Positions 1-11,127 of a DNA stretch of 64,000 nucleotides are shown here, piece after piece (the first letter of the stretch is position 1; every line of letters starts with the position of its first letter). The DNA lies in NCBI GenBank assembly GCA_004379165.1, contig NKXK01000027.1:186001-250000 (forward strand), read 5' to 3'. The DNA is from Rhodocyclaceae bacterium (GTDB lineage: Bacteria; Pseudomonadota; Gammaproteobacteria; Burkholderiales; Rhodocyclaceae). A model generated the notes under the pieces. The model did not search any database. It was given only the letters and a program-made list of their open reading frames with translations, and was not told the DNA's origin. The position numbers and the translations under genes are program-made.

Positions 1-6
1 ATTCTC

Positions 7-540
7 CTAGTTGTTCAGTGCCACGGCCATCGCGTCGAGTTTGCCGCGGACTGAAGCATCCAGCACCTGGTCACCCACGGTGACGCGCACACCACCAATC
101 AGGCTGGCGTCGATTTCGACGCGGGCCGTCAGCTTGGTACCAAAGCGGGCTTCGAGCTCTTGCACGAGCGCCTTGACCTGGGTGTCGTCAATGGGAAATG
201 CGGAATGCACCACCGCCTCCTTGATCCCTTCTTCCTGGCTCTTGGCCAGATCGAAAAGCCGGGAAATCTCCGGCAGGAGTGCGAGACGCCGGTTTTCTGC
301 GAGGGTACGAACGAGGTTGGCGAGAACGGCGTCGTTATCGTCGCACAGCGAGATAACAAGGTTCGCAACCTGCTCAGCGGAGAGCTGGGGATTGCCCATG
401 ACCGCAGCCATGTCCCCGTCCTGGGCGATCAGCGCGAGGCGTTGCAGGCGCTGGGACCAGGTGCCCTGAGCCCCGGACTCGTTGGCCGTGCGATACACGG
501 CTTCGGCGTAGGGGCGAGCGATGGTGACGGATTCAGCCAT
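7..540 (-). CDS. atpH: ATP synthase F1 subunit delta
   Basis: This is the delta subunit of F1Fo ATP synthase, part of the peripheral stalk that holds the F1 head to subunit b. The product is 177 residues, normal for the family, and starts MAESVTIARPYAEAVY, the usual N-terminus of bacterial AtpH. The C-terminal LIGGVRVTVGDQVLD stretch is the conserved OSCP/delta signature. It lies 5 bases after atpF on the same strand. The first six bases of the window, read on the minus strand, give a GGAGAA ribosome-binding site for the next gene, presumably atpA, outside the window. Confidence 0.97.
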   Translation of the reverse strand: MAESVTIARPYAEAVYRTANESGAQGTWSQRLQRLALIAQDGDMAAVMGNPQLSAEQVANLVISLCDDNDAVLANLVRTLAENRRLALLPEISRLFDLAKSQEEGIKEAVVHSAFPIDDTQVKALVQELEARFGTKLTARVEIDASLIGGVRVTVGDQVLDASVRGKLDAMAVALNN

Positions 541-545
541 AAGCT

Positions 546-1016
546 TTACAGATCCTGTTTGATCGTAGCCAGAATGTCGGCATGGGCCTGGGCATTAATC
601 TCGCGACGCAGAATCTTTTCTGCACCGGAAACGACCAGAGTCGCCACCTGTTCGCGCAGAGCTTCCTTGGCGCGAACGGCTTCCTGTTCGATTTCAGCCT
701 TGGCACCGGCAACGATGCGGTCAGCTTCCACCTTGGCGGTCAGCTTGGCTTCTTCGATCAGCTGAGCACCGCGCTTTTCAGCGTTGGCGATCAGTTCGGC
801 GGCCTTTTCCTTGCCTTCACGGAGAGCTTCCGTGGAGCGCTTGGTGGCCAGTTCAAGATCATGCTTGCCGCGTTCAGCAGCAGCCAGTCCATCCGCGATC
901 TTCTTCGCACGCTCGTCGAGCGCCTTCACAATGGGGGGCCACACGAATTGCATCGTGAACCACGCCAGAATGAAGAACACAACGAGCTGTGCAAACAACG
1001 TTGCGTTCAGATTCAC
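546..1016 (-). CDS. atpF: ATP synthase Fo subunit b
   Basis: Subunit b forms the membrane-anchored, coiled-coil peripheral stalk of F1Fo ATP synthase. The 156-residue product has one N-terminal membrane segment (about residues 6-26) followed by a long charged helix rich in Ala, Glu and Lys, which is the expected architecture and length. It sits between atpE and atpH in the canonical atp gene order. Confidence 0.97.
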   Translation of the reverse strand: MNLNATLFAQLVVFFILAWFTMQFVWPPIVKALDERAKKIADGLAAAERGKHDLELATKRSTEALREGKEKAAELIANAEKRGAQLIEEAKLTAKVEADRIVAGAKAEIEQEAVRAKEALREQVATLVVSGAEKILRREINAQAHADILATIKQDL

Positions 1017-1057
1017 GGTTTAATTCCTCTTAAAAGGTTGGTCGGTAAGAGGAAAAA

Positions 1058-1318
<261 letters not shown>

Positions 1319-1372
1319 CTAAGGTTAAAGTAGGTAAAACAAAAAGAAACTACAAAGAAACTGGGGTACTGC

Positions 1373-2239
1373 TTAGTGTGCTTCGTGAGCCTGGCCGATA
1401 TACACCAGCGTCAGCATCATGAAGATGAAAGCTTGCAGGGCAACGATCAGGATGTGAAAGATCGCCCAGATCGAACCGGCCAGGATATGGCCGATGAACA
1501 GGGAAACGCCGGTGGCGCTTGCCGTCCAGGCTGCACCCATGAGGGCGATCAGCATGAACACGAGCTCGCCTGCATACATGTTGCCGAACAGTCGCATACC
1601 GTGAGACACGGTCTTGGCGAGGAATTCGATCATCTGCATGGCGAAATTGACCGGATAGAGCAGCGGGTGGCTGCCGAACGGGGCGGTGAAGAGTTCGTGA
1701 ACCCAGCCACCGAAGCCCTTGATCTTGACGTTGTAGTAGATGCAGACCAGCAAGACGCCGATCGACATGCCGAGCGTGCCGTTCAGATCGGCGGTCGGAA
1801 CGACGCGCAGGTAAGCGTGGTGATCGCCGGTGATCGCTTGCCAGATGGTGGGCAGCAGATCCAGCGGCAGGAAGTCCATGGAGTTCATCAGGAAGATCCA
1901 GATGAAAACGGTCAGCGCCAGCGGGCCGACGAACTTGCGGGATTCGGCGCTATGGACGATGCCCTTGGCCTGGTCATTGACCATTTCGAGAACGATCTCG
2001 ATTGCGGCCTGCATGCGACCCGGAACACCGGAGGTGACGCTCTTGGCGACGCGCCACATGACGAACAGACCAATCACGCCCATGAGGACGGAAAAGATCA
2101 TGGTGTCGACGTTGATAACGCTGAAATCGATCACATCCTTTTGAGCGTGACCGGTGGAGTTCCAGTGCGTCAAGTGGTGGACGATGTATTCGCCGGCGGT
2201 CGGCGCGTTTGCTGCTGCTTCGTGGCCTGCTGTAGACAT
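1373..2239 (-). CDS. atpB: ATP synthase Fo subunit a
   Basis: Subunit a forms the proton half-channels next to the c ring. The 288-residue membrane protein contains the family signature GMRLFGNMYAGELVFML, with the essential arginine, near the C-terminal third, and several hydrophobic segments. It follows atpI by two bases and precedes atpE, matching the canonical operon. Confidence 0.97.
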   Translation of the reverse strand: MSTAGHEAAANAPTAGEYIVHHLTHWNSTGHAQKDVIDFSVINVDTMIFSVLMGVIGLFVMWRVAKSVTSGVPGRMQAAIEIVLEMVNDQAKGIVHSAESRKFVGPLALTVFIWIFLMNSMDFLPLDLLPTIWQAITGDHHAYLRVVPTADLNGTLGMSIGVLLVCIYYNVKIKGFGGWVHELFTAPFGSHPLLYPVNFAMQMIEFLAKTVSHGMRLFGNMYAGELVFMLIALMGAAWTASATGVSLFIGHILAGSIWAIFHILIVALQAFIFMMLTLVYIGQAHEAH

Positions 2240-2241
2240 AA

Positions 2242-2595
2242 TCAGGGCTTCTTCCAGAACGCTAAAAAACCTGCATGCAAAACAATCGCAAACCCTATCA
2301 GCAAGCTGGGCCAGTGCATCTCGGGATACCCCTTGACGGCGATTGCCAGTAATCCGATGGTGGCGCCGATCTTGAGGAACTCGCCGATGAAGAAGTTCGC
2401 CGCGTACGATGCGCCAGAGCGATTGTTCACCATCAACAGACGGATGGCAAAGAAAAGGTTGGGAAGTATGCAGGCAAACGCCGCCAACCCCACCGAAACA
2501 AGCCCCCGCGTTCCTACGATCACGCCAGCCCCGATTGCTGTTATCACTGCTGCACCAAACTGAAGGAAAATCGCTCTCAACATGGTGCTATGCAA
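2242..2595 (-). CDS. atpI: ATP synthase subunit I
   Basis: AtpI is a small membrane protein at the head of many atp operons, linked to c-ring assembly or stability. The 117-residue product has four hydrophobic segments, with a conserved-looking LPNLFFAIRL in the middle. Its first-gene position before atpB supports the assignment more than its sequence, which is poorly conserved in this family. The 106 bases between it and parB presumably hold the atp promoter. Confidence 0.88.
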   Translation of the reverse strand: MHSTMLRAIFLQFGAAVITAIGAGVIVGTRGLVSVGLAAFACILPNLFFAIRLLMVNNRSGASYAANFFIGEFLKIGATIGLLAIAVKGYPEMHWPSLLIGFAIVLHAGFLAFWKKP

Positions 2596-2701
2596 TCATT
2601 GACCGGGCGTGCCACACAGAATTCGATGATACCGGAGTCCTCTGACCTACGTCAATGAAATTTAGGGGTTTTCCCGTAGTCTTTTCGTTGACGGTCAAGG
2701 C

Positions 2702-3549
2702 TTAACGCAGCTTTCCTAAGATTCCGTCGAGCTGATCGAGGCTGCCGAATTCGATTGTGATTTTGCCGGATCCCTTACGGTTACTGCGAATGGAGACGTT
2801 GGCACCGACGCTGTCGGACAATTCTTCCTGCAAGCGAAGCAAATCGCGGTCGATCGGAGCGGGCGTCGCCGCCTTGGGCGGATTCATGATCTGCTGGACG
2901 AGGTGCTCGGCCTCACGCACCGACAGCGCTTTCTGGACAATGCGCTGGGCGACGGCGATCTGCTGGGCGCCGGTCAGCGGCAACAGCGCGCGGGCGTGAC
3001 CCATGTCGAGCTTGCCGGTCATCAACAACTCTTGCACGGCTGCGGTCAACTGCAATAAACGCAATAAATTGGAAGCGGCCGGGCGCGAGCGGCCGACGGC
3101 GTCGGCGGCCTGCTGGTGGGTCAGGCCGAATTCGTCGATCAGGCGCTGCAGGCCTTGCGCTTCCTCGAGTGGATTGAGGTTTTCGCGCTGGATGTTCTCG
3201 ATCAGCGCCATCGCCAACGCTTGCTCGTCGGGAATCGCGCGCACCAGCACCGGCACGTCGCTCAGGCCCGCCAGCTGGGCGGCGCGCCAGCGACGTTCGC
3301 CGGCGACGATTTCGTAGCGTTCGGCGCCCGGCGTGCTGTCGATGGCGCGGACGAGAATCGGCTGCATCACGCCCTGGCTGCGGATCGAGGCGGCGAGTTC
3401 GGCGAGGGCATCTTCCGCCATGTGGGTGCGCGGCTGGTACTTGCCCGGCCTCAGGCGATCGACGGGAAGATTGCGTTGCTCGTCGCCCTGCGGCTTGTCG
3501 CTGCCGGCGAGCAGGGCATCGAGCCCGCGGCCGAGGCCTTTCATCTTGA

Positions 3550-3553
<4 letters not shown>
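2702..3553 (-). CDS. parB: Chromosome partitioning protein ParB
   Basis: ParB is the CTP-dependent DNA clamp that loads at parS sites near the origin. The 283-residue product has the N-terminal ParB/Srx domain with GERRWRAAQLAG and the ENIQRENLNPLEEA motif, then a helix-turn-helix around LTHQQAADAVGRSRPAASN, and a C-terminal dimerisation domain. It overlaps parA by four bases (ATGA). I saw no clear 16-base parS palindrome in this window. Confidence 0.97.
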
Positions 3554-4307
<754 letters not shown>

Positions 4308-4311
<4 letters not shown>

Positions 4312-4922
4312 GAGCCCGCTTTCAGGATAATGAGGTGGCGTTCGGCGTCAACGCCGGGGATGTGCAGCGGAATGATCTGTTCGACGACGATATCGGCAGG
4401 CAGCGCGGCGATTTCGTCGTCGGGGCGAACGCCCTTCATCGCCAGCCAGCGGCCACCGGGGGGCAGCAGATGACGGGTGAGTTCGACGAAAAGCTTGAGT
4501 TCGGCGAAGGCGCGCGAACTGATCTGGGCGTACTGGCCGGACAGCGTTTCGACGCGGGCGTGGTCTACGGTGACGTTTTTCAGGCCAAGCTGGATGGCGG
4601 CCTGCTGCAGGAAGGTGGTTTTCTTCTGCACAGTATCGACCATGCGCACGGCCAGGTCGGGCCGGGCGATGGCCAGCGGGATGCCGGGCAGGCCGCCGCC
4701 GGAGCCGACGTCGAGCAGCGGCTCGGGGCCGACGTGGGGCAGGATGGCCAGCGAATCGAGCAAATGATGCGAGATGGCCTGTTCCGGATCGCGCAGCGCG
4801 GTCAGGTTGTAGGTCTTGTTCCACTTGAGCAGCAGATCACGGAAAGCGAGCAGCTTGTCCTGCGCAACGGCGGGGAGATCGATGCCGAGTTCGGCGAGGC
4901 CTTGGGTAAGGGCGGTGCTCAC
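4308..4922 (-). CDS. rsmG: 16S rRNA (guanine527-N7)-methyltransferase RsmG
   Basis: RsmG (GidB) methylates G527 of 16S rRNA using S-adenosylmethionine. The 204-residue product has the SAM-binding signature [20 protein letters not shown] and the downstream [10 protein letters not shown] region typical of the family. It overlaps mnmG upstream and parA downstream by four bases each, the common mnmG-rsmG-parA-parB order near bacterial origins. Confidence 0.97.
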
Positions 4923-6817
4923 ACCTTCTCCGCCAGTTTGAAACGCTTGAGATGTATCAGCAGCAGCGAGATCGCCGCCGGTGTGATGCCCTGAATGCGT
5001 GAGGCCTGGCCGATGGTCTGCGGCTGGTGTTGCTTGAGCTTTTGCTTGACCTCGTTGGAGAGACCAGCGACGGTGTCGTAATCGAGACCGACCGGCAACA
5101 CCGTGTTTTCCAGCGTCGCCGCCCTGGCGACTTCGTCGGCCTGGCGGTCGATATAGCCTTGGTACTTGGCGGAAATCTCCAACTGCTCGATCACGGCAGC
5201 GTCGATTTCGGGCGAATTTTCGGGTTGACCGCAGCCGGACAGCGACAGCAGCGCCTCGTAGGCCACCTCCGGCCGGCGCAACAGTTCAAACAGGTTATAT
5301 TCGTGTTCAATCGCCTTGCCGAGTACGCGGATGCAGTCTTCTGCCGGTGTGATCTTCGGGTTGATCCAGGTCGACTTCAGCCGCTCCTGTTCGGCGGCGA
5401 TGGCGTCGCGCTTGCGGCAGAAGGCGTCCCATCGCACATCATCGACCAGGCCAAGGGCTCGGCCCTGCTCGGTCAGGCGCAGGTCGGCATTGTCTTCGCG
5501 CAGGCTCAGGCGGTATTCGGCGCGGCTGGTGAACATCCGGTAGGGGTCGGAAACGCCGCGGGTGATCAGGTCATCGACCAGTACGCCGAGGTAGGCTTCG
5601 TTGCGCTTCGGGCACCAGCCGTCGCGGCCGCGGACGTAATTGACGGCGTTGATGCCGGCGAGCAGGCCTTGCGCGGCAGCTTCTTCGTAGCCTGTGGTGC
5701 CGTTGATCTGGCCGGCGAAGAACAGGCCGTTGATGGCTTTGGTTTCCAGCGTGTCCTTGAGGCCGCGCGGGTCGTAGAAGTCGTATTCGATGGCGTAGCC
5801 GGGGCGCAGGATGTGAACGTTCTCCATGCCGCGGATCGAGCGCACCAGTTCAAGCTGGATGTCGAAAGGCAGGCTGGTGGACACGCCGTTGGGGTAGATC
5901 TCGTGCGTCGTCAGGCCTTCCGGCTCGAGGAAAACGTTGTGCTGGTTCTTGTCGGCGAAGCGGTGGATCTTGTCCTCGATGGACGGGCAGTAGCGCGGCC
6001 CGACACCCTCGATGACGCCGGTGTACATCGGCGAACGGTCCAGCCCGCTGCGGATGATGTCGTGCGTGCGTTCGTTGGTTTCGGTGATCCAGCATGGCAG
6101 TTGCTTCGGGTGCTGGGCCGCGTTGCCGAGGAAGGAGAAGACCGGCATCGGGTTGTCCGAATGCTGTTCTTCCATCACCGAGAAATCAATGGTCTTCCCG
6201 TCGAGGCGAGGCGGCGTGCCGGTCTTCAGTCGCCCCTGCGGCAGGTTCAGTTCCTTGAGGCGCGCCGCCAGCGACACCGACGGCGGATCGCCCATGCGCC
6301 CGCCGGTGTAGTTCTCCAGCCCGACGTGGATCTTGCCGTTGAGAAAGGTGCCGGCAGTCAGCACGACGGCATCCGCTATGAAGCGGATTCCGAGTTGCGT
6401 CACGGCGCCGCAGACTTTGTCGCCCTCGACGATCAGGTCGTCGCAGGCTTGGGCGAAGATAGTCAAATCAGGCTGATTTTCGAGTCGACCGCGGATGGCC
6501 TGTTTGTACAGCACGCGGTCGGCCTGGGCGCGCGTGGCGCGCACCGCTGGGCCTTTCGAGGCGTTCAGAATGCGGAACTGGATGCCGGCCTCGTCGGTTG
6601 CCGCTGCCATCGCACCGCCCAGCGCATCGACCTCGCGCACCAGATGGCCCTTGCCGATGCCACCGATCGACGGATTGCAGCTCATTGCACCGAGCGTATC
6701 GAGGTTGTGCGTCAGCAACAGCGTGTTCGCTCCCGCCCGCGCTGCGGCGAGCGCAGCTTCGGTGCCGGCGTGACCGCCGCCGACGACGATGACATCGAAA
6801 CGGGTGGGATAGAGCAT
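4919..6817 (-). CDS. mnmG: tRNA uridine-5-carboxymethylaminomethyl modification enzyme MnmG
   Basis: MnmG (GidA) is the FAD subunit that, with MnmE, modifies the wobble uridine of several tRNAs. The 632-residue length is typical. The N-terminal dinucleotide fold is [20 protein letters not shown], followed by [24 protein letters not shown], and the C-terminal helical domain interacts with MnmE. Near residues 528-540 the peptide CGQPENSPE is encoded by a copy of the dispersed motif described under findings, in a loop that varies among homologues. Confidence 0.97.
   Translation of the reverse strand: MLYPTRFDVIVVGGGHAGTEAALAAARAGANTLLLTHNLDTLGAMSCNPSIGGIGKGHLVREVDALGGAMAAATDEAGIQFRILNASKGPAVRATRAQADRVLYKQAIRGRLENQPDLTIFAQACDDLIVEGDKVCGAVTQLGIRFIADAVVLTAGTFLNGKIHVGLENYTGGRMGDPPSVSLAARLKELNLPQGRLKTGTPPRLDGKTIDFSVMEEQHSDNPMPVFSFLGNAAQHPKQLPCWITETNERTHDIIRSGLDRSPMYTGVIEGVGPRYCPSIEDKIHRFADKNQHNVFLEPEGLTTHEIYPNGVSTSLPFDIQLELVRSIRGMENVHILRPGYAIEYDFYDPRGLKDTLETKAINGLFFAGQINGTTGYEEAAAQGLLAGINAVNYVRGRDGWCPKRNEAYLGVLVDDLITRGVSDPYRMFTSRAEYRLSLREDNADLRLTEQGRALGLVDDVRWDAFCRKRDAIAAEQERLKSTWINPKITPAEDCIRVLGKAIEHEYNLFELLRRPEVAYEALLSLSGCGQPENSPEIDAAVIEQLEISAKYQGYIDRQADEVARAATLENTVLPVGLDYDTVAGLSNEVKQKLKQHQPQTIGQASRIQGITPAAISLLLIHLKRFKLAEKV
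5204..5236 (-). repeat. Dispersed 35-bp motif, copy inside mnmG
   Basis: On the minus strand the sequence reads TGCGGTCAACCCGAAAAT, then continues with the CC and AAATC features shared with other copies. It is read in frame in mnmG as GQPENSPE. Confidence 0.55.
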
Positions 6818-6933
6818 GGAAATCGTTTGTTGCAGCGCAGTAGCGGATCGACGATTTTACGTCAGGTCGCTGAAAAATCGAAGTTTTTTACCTCGCCTTG
6901 CCCTGCATCCCGAACTCAAGTAACGTCGCCGGC

Positions 6934-8646
6934 ATGAGCACGAGCAATACGAAGACGCCGGGTCCGCTCGACAACGATGAAATGCTGCTGGTTCTGCAGC
7001 AGTCTCTGACAAAAAAACGGGTGCTGATCATCGACCGCCACACGCAGGCGCGGGATGCGCTGCGCCAGATGCTGGGGGCACTGGGCGTGACGGCGGTCCA
7101 TGGTGCGGGCAATTCCGCCGAGGTGCTGCGTCAGGTCAAGGCCAACCGCTTCGACCTTGTGCTGTCCGACTTCGTCCTCGACGACGGTCGGGATGGCCAG
7201 CAGTTGCTGGAAGAACTGCGCCATGCGCACCTGATCCAGCTATCGACGGTGTACCTGATCATCACCAGCGAGCGCAGCAAAACGAACGTGGTCGCGCTGG
7301 CCGAACTGGCTCCGGACGATTACCTGATCAAGCCCTTCACTGCCGAGCAATTGCAGGCACGTTTGATCAAGGCGATTTACAAGAAGCACGTGCTACGCAG
7401 AATCTATGAGTACCTTGAGCGCGGCGCCCTGGAAGAGGCGATTGACGCCTGCGACCGCGTCATTCAACAGCAGCCGGTATACATGTACGACGCCTTGCGT
7501 TTCAAGGGTGAAATCCTCCACCAGTTGGGCCGGACACAGGAGGCCGAGGCGGTTTTCCGCCGGGTGCTAGAAGGCCGGGTCTTGCCCTGGGCAAAAATGG
7601 GGCTGGCGATAGCGCTGCGTGACCGCGGGGCGCTGGACGAGGCGCAGGGACTGGCCGAGCAGGTCATCGACGAGGCGCCCGACTACCTCGGTGCCTATGA
7701 TTTTCTCGCCTCGGTGCATGAAGCCCGTGAGGATTATGCCCAGGCGCAAGCGGCGCTGCAGCGGGCCGCCGATGTCTCGCCACACAACACCCTGCGCCAG
7801 CGGCAGGTTGGAGACACGGCAGCGCAGAACAAGGATTTTCTCACCGCCAAAAAGGCCTATGGCCGGGTCATCGAACGTAGCCGTGGCTCCAGTCTGCGCA
7901 GCGTCGATGACTACGCCAATCTGTCACGGGTGTTGGTCGAACGCGGCGATGTGACGGCCGCCCGGCGCATCGCCGGCGAGATGAAACGCGAATGGCGGGG
8001 CGACAAGCAGGGGGAACTGGCGGCGCTGGTTGCCGAAAGTCTTTGTCTGGATGCCGAAGGCACGCCGGAGCGTGCGCGAGAGTTGGTCGAGCGCGCGCTG
8101 GTGCTACAGTCCGAGGTGCGTGCCGAGGCCGCGGCCAAGGGGCGGCATGTGTCGCAACGGCTGGAGGTTGACCTGGCGCATGCCTGCTACGCCGGCGGCA
8201 ACAAGGAAGCCGCTGACCGCCTGATGAAGCAGGTGGCCGCCGAGAATCACGAAGATCCGCATCTCATCAAGCACATCACTAGCGTCTTCGAGAAAACCGG
8301 CCAGCTGGATGTCGGCAAGGAGATGCTGGCGCAGGTCGGTCGCGAAATCATCGAACTCAATAACCGCGGCGTGCTGGCGGCGCGCAGTGGCGATCTTGAA
8401 GCGGCGGTCAAGTTGCTCATACAGGCTGTCGATCAGGTGCCCAGCCTGCAGTTTCTGGTGAACGCCGCCAAGGCCATTTGCACGCTGATGGACAAGAAGG
8501 GCTGGGACAACGACCTCGCGGCGCGGGCACTGACCTACCTGCATCGTGCCCAGCGCAAGGATCGCAAGAGTGCCAAAGTCGCCTCGGCGCGGGCGCTTTA
8601 CGTCACCGTTGCCAAAAAATACGGCGTCACGCCCGAACTCGGCTGA
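6934..8646 (+). CDS. Response regulator receiver domain protein with TPR repeats
   Basis: The product is a CheY-like receiver fused to a long TPR domain, with no DNA-binding or enzymatic output, so it probably acts through protein contacts. The receiver (about residues 15-140) has the phospho-acceptor Asp in LVLSDFVLDDG and the conserved Lys in YLIKPF. Residues from about 145 to the end form degenerate TPR helices, such as LRFKGEILHQLGRTQEAEAV. The ATG at 6934 (MSTSNTKTPG) is preferred to an upstream TTG at 6898 because the receiver begins soon after. It is divergent from mnmG. Its partner kinase is not evident nearby, so the pathway is unknown. Confidence 0.85.
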   Translation: MSTSNTKTPGPLDNDEMLLVLQQSLTKKRVLIIDRHTQARDALRQMLGALGVTAVHGAGNSAEVLRQVKANRFDLVLSDFVLDDGRDGQQLLEELRHAHLIQLSTVYLIITSERSKTNVVALAELAPDDYLIKPFTAEQLQARLIKAIYKKHVLRRIYEYLERGALEEAIDACDRVIQQQPVYMYDALRFKGEILHQLGRTQEAEAVFRRVLEGRVLPWAKMGLAIALRDRGALDEAQGLAEQVIDEAPDYLGAYDFLASVHEAREDYAQAQAALQRAADVSPHNTLRQRQVGDTAAQNKDFLTAKKAYGRVIERSRGSSLRSVDDYANLSRVLVERGDVTAARRIAGEMKREWRGDKQGELAALVAESLCLDAEGTPERARELVERALVLQSEVRAEAAAKGRHVSQRLEVDLAHACYAGGNKEAADRLMKQVAAENHEDPHLIKHITSVFEKTGQLDVGKEMLAQVGREIIELNNRGVLAARSGDLEAAVKLLIQAVDQVPSLQFLVNAAKAICTLMDKKGWDNDLAARALTYLHRAQRKDRKSAKVASARALYVTVAKKYGVTPELG

Positions 8647-8763
8647 ACCACGCAGCAACATCCGGTAACGATTGCCTCGTCACCGAGCGTCGGTCGGATC
8701 GCAACCTGCTGCGTTAAGCGGATAGCGGCCACCATTGCGTGGCCGGTTCAGAGGAGTGTTCCG

Positions 8764-11103
8764 ATGTCTTCCTGGCTGAAGCGCCTGTTTGGCGCCCTGC
8801 TGGCGTTGGTTGTTGTCCTGCCGGTGCTTGCCGACAGCGATCCGCCGGGCCGCGTCGGTCGGCTGGCGTGGACCGAAAATCGGGTCTTTTTCCGGGTTGA
8901 CCGCAGCGATACCGCCACACCGGCCACCATCAACTGGCCGGTGAGTCAGGGCGTGCTGTTCAACACCGACCGCGATGCGCTGGCCGAAATCCGGATCGGC
9001 AGTACGGCGCTGCGCCTGGCCGGCATCAGCGAACTGGAAGTGCTGGCGCTGGACGACGACAAGATCGACCTGTGGCTCAACGAGGGAACGCTGGCCGTCA
9101 CCGTACTCGATCCGGAGCAGGCCCAAGATCTGCGCATCGGGACCCCGGAGGGCGCGGTGCGCTTCGGTGCGGCCGGTCGATACCGGATCGATATTATCGA
9201 TGGTCGCAGCGAAGTGACCACTTACGACGGGCAAGCCCTCATCGAGGATGAGGAGCGCCTGATTTCGCTGCGTCCGGGCCAGCGTGCCGTGCTCGATGGC
9301 GGCGGCTATCTGCGTGCTGAGCGCGCGTATCGCGCCAATCGCTTCGATGAATGGGTCGCCCGCCGCGAAGCACTGGCGGTCGGCGGCGAGAGTCACCGCC
9401 ATGTCTCGCCGGAAATTCCGGGTATCGACGATCTTGATCGCCACGGCGACTGGCAGCGCGATGCCGAATACGGCGCCGTCTGGGTGCCGCGGACCGTCGC
9501 TGCCGACTGGGCGCCCTACCGGCACGGCCGCTGGGCGTGGATCGCCCCCTGGGGCTGGACCTGGATCGACGCCTCACCCTGGGGTTTTGCACCCTTCCAT
9601 TACGGTCGCTGGGTGATGCTCGGTGATCGCTGGGGCTGGGTGCCGGGCCAGTTGCGCGGTCGGGCGGTATACGCGCCGGCGCTTGTCGGCTGGGTCGGCG
9701 AACCCGGCTGGCAGGTGGGCTTCAGTTTCGGCAGTGCGCCCGCAGTCGGCTGGTTCCCTCTGGCACCGCGCGAAGTCTATGTGCCGGCCTATCGCCACAG
9801 TCATCGCCATCTGCAGCAGATCAACATCACCACGGTGAACAGTTTCACGGTGATCGACCGCAGCCTGAAAGCACCGCCGGTCTATCGCTACCGCGAACGC
9901 CCGCAGGCGCTGACAATTGTCCCGACACGTCAGTTCAGCGAGGGGCGGCCGGTGCTCGAGCGCCATCAGGGACCGCTGCCGAACCGCAGCTTGCCGGCGC
10001 CGGGGACACGCTCGCCGGCCGACTGGCTGCGCCCAAGCCACGATGCGTGGCAACCGGGCGGCGAACCGGTGCCGTCGACGCCCACGATCGGCCATTCAGT
10101 CGGTCATGGCGCCCTGCTGCGAACGGCTTCGTCCGGTCGGCCGTACGCCGATATACCCAGTCCCGGCGGGCCGGAGGCAGCGGACCGGATGCAGCCTCGC
10201 CATGAGCTGGAGCTTCAGGACATACCCCGCAGCGATCTGCGTCCGGAGGTTTCCGGGCCGGGACGCCGGGATTTTCCCCGCGAAGCCACCGGTCGGCCGC
10301 CGCAAACCCCATCGTCAGTGCCCCCGGCCGCAATCGGCCAGCCGGTGACGCCGTCCGCGGTGAACCCGGAAAACAGCAAAAAATCTGCAGCACGCCCGAT
10401 GTCGCCTAACCCGCCTGAACCCCCGCCGTCGACGGTGCCGGCCGTCCCGCTGCGTACAGAGGGGCCACGGGGGAACGGCTCGGTGCGCTGGCCCGAGGGC
10501 CGGCCGGAAGCTAAACCGGAGATGCCCCTGGAGGGGATGCAGGAGCGACGGTCGGTCAGCCGTGCGATGCCGCCTGCTGATCCCGGCAACGGCTTGCCGA
10601 CTGTTTCACCCGTTGTCCATCCGGCAGCGCCACCGCCAGTTGCCGACATGCCGAACACGCCGCGTTCCGTGCCGGAAATGGATCGCGAAATGAGACGCGA
10701 GGCACGTCGCGAGGAAAGCCGGGACGAACGCCGCGAGCGTCGGGAGATCTGGCGCGAAACGCCGCCGATGGCCCGCCCGGCACCGGAAGTTCGTGAACAG
10801 CCGGTTGTGCGCCCATCGCTGCCGGCCCCTACAATCCCGCAGCCAACGCCTGCGGTGAACCCGGAAAACCGGCCAAAACCGGCGGTCGAACGCCCATTCA
10901 ACCCGGCACCACCGATGGCGACACCCATGCCGTCGGCACCGACACCCCAGATCCAGGCACCACCTCCAGCTCCAGCGCCACAAGTCAGCCGGCCGGAGCT
11001 GCCGCCGGCAATGAGCGCGCCCGACGCAGGCCGTCGCCACGAGCGGCGCGAGGATCGCGCCGAAGGGCGCCCGGGGGGCCGGGACGAACGCGGGCCGCGT
11101 TAG
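8764..11103 (+). CDS. FecR-domain / DUF6600-type exported proline-rich protein
   Basis: The 779-residue product starts with a signal peptide (about residues 1-23). A FecR-like beta domain follows at about 70-185, containing AEIRIGSTALRLAG and SLRPGQRAVLDGGG. A tryptophan-rich segment at about 215-350, with repeats such as YRHGRWAWIAPWGWTW, is typical of DUF6600 proteins. The last 400 residues are proline-rich and probably disordered, with a highly charged stretch of Glu and Arg near 640-670. Three copies of the dispersed motif fall in the gene, two read as AVNPEN near residues 532 and 697. Family function is unknown; an envelope or periplasmic role is inferred. A GAGGAGTGTTCCG ribosome-binding site precedes the ATG. 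Confidence 0.8.
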   Translation: MSSWLKRLFGALLALVVVLPVLADSDPPGRVGRLAWTENRVFFRVDRSDTATPATINWPVSQGVLFNTDRDALAEIRIGSTALRLAGISELEVLALDDDKIDLWLNEGTLAVTVLDPEQAQDLRIGTPEGAVRFGAAGRYRIDIIDGRSEVTTYDGQALIEDEERLISLRPGQRAVLDGGGYLRAERAYRANRFDEWVARREALAVGGESHRHVSPEIPGIDDLDRHGDWQRDAEYGAVWVPRTVAADWAPYRHGRWAWIAPWGWTWIDASPWGFAPFHYGRWVMLGDRWGWVPGQLRGRAVYAPALVGWVGEPGWQVGFSFGSAPAVGWFPLAPREVYVPAYRHSHRHLQQINITTVNSFTVIDRSLKAPPVYRYRERPQALTIVPTRQFSEGRPVLERHQGPLPNRSLPAPGTRSPADWLRPSHDAWQPGGEPVPSTPTIGHSVGHGALLRTASSGRPYADIPSPGGPEAADRMQPRHELELQDIPRSDLRPEVSGPGRRDFPREATGRPPQTPSSVPPAAIGQPVTPSAVNPENSKKSAARPMSPNPPEPPPSTVPAVPLRTEGPRGNGSVRWPEGRPEAKPEMPLEGMQERRSVSRAMPPADPGNGLPTVSPVVHPAAPPPVADMPNTPRSVPEMDREMRREARREESRDERRERREIWRETPPMARPAPEVREQPVVRPSLPAPTIPQPTPAVNPENRPKPAVERPFNPAPPMATPMPSAPTPQIQAPPPAPAPQVSRPELPPAMSAPDAGRRHERREDRAEGRPGGRDERGPR
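8873..8907 (-). repeat. Dispersed 35-bp motif, exact core
   Basis: Read on the minus strand this copy has the full core TGCGGTCAACCCGGAAAA, with 18 of 18 matches, followed by GACCCGATTTTCGG. The host gene reads it in the opposite direction as FFRVDRSD within the FecR-like protein. Confidence 0.65.
10357..10392 (+). repeat. Dispersed 35-bp motif copy
   Basis: The core reads CGCGGTGAACCCGGAAAA, 16 of 18 matches. It is in frame in the FecR/DUF6600 protein as AVNPENSKKSA, in the proline-rich region. Confidence 0.6.
10850..10885 (+). repeat. Dispersed 35-bp motif copy
   Basis: The core reads TGCGGTGAACCCGGAAAA, 17 of 18 matches, followed by CCGGCCAAAACCGG. It is in frame as AVNPENRPKPA, in the same host gene as the copy about 490 bases upstream. 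Confidence 0.62.
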
Positions 11104-11127
11104 CTCCTGCGCCGGGTTGTGTGCAGT

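Noticed and set aside
1376-2563. Open frame of 395 codons opposite atpB and atpI
   Set aside because: Composition is His/Asp/Gln-rich antisense-type sequence with no motif; the atp genes explain the region.
2641-2700. Another copy of the 35-bp motif before parB
   Set aside because: On the minus strand CCGTCAACGAAAAG is only loosely similar and lacks the tail, so it was not counted.
5027-6937. Long open frame (636 codons) on the plus strand opposite mnmG
   Set aside because: It is an antisense shadow of a GC-rich conserved gene; its translation shows no domain and mnmG is unambiguous.
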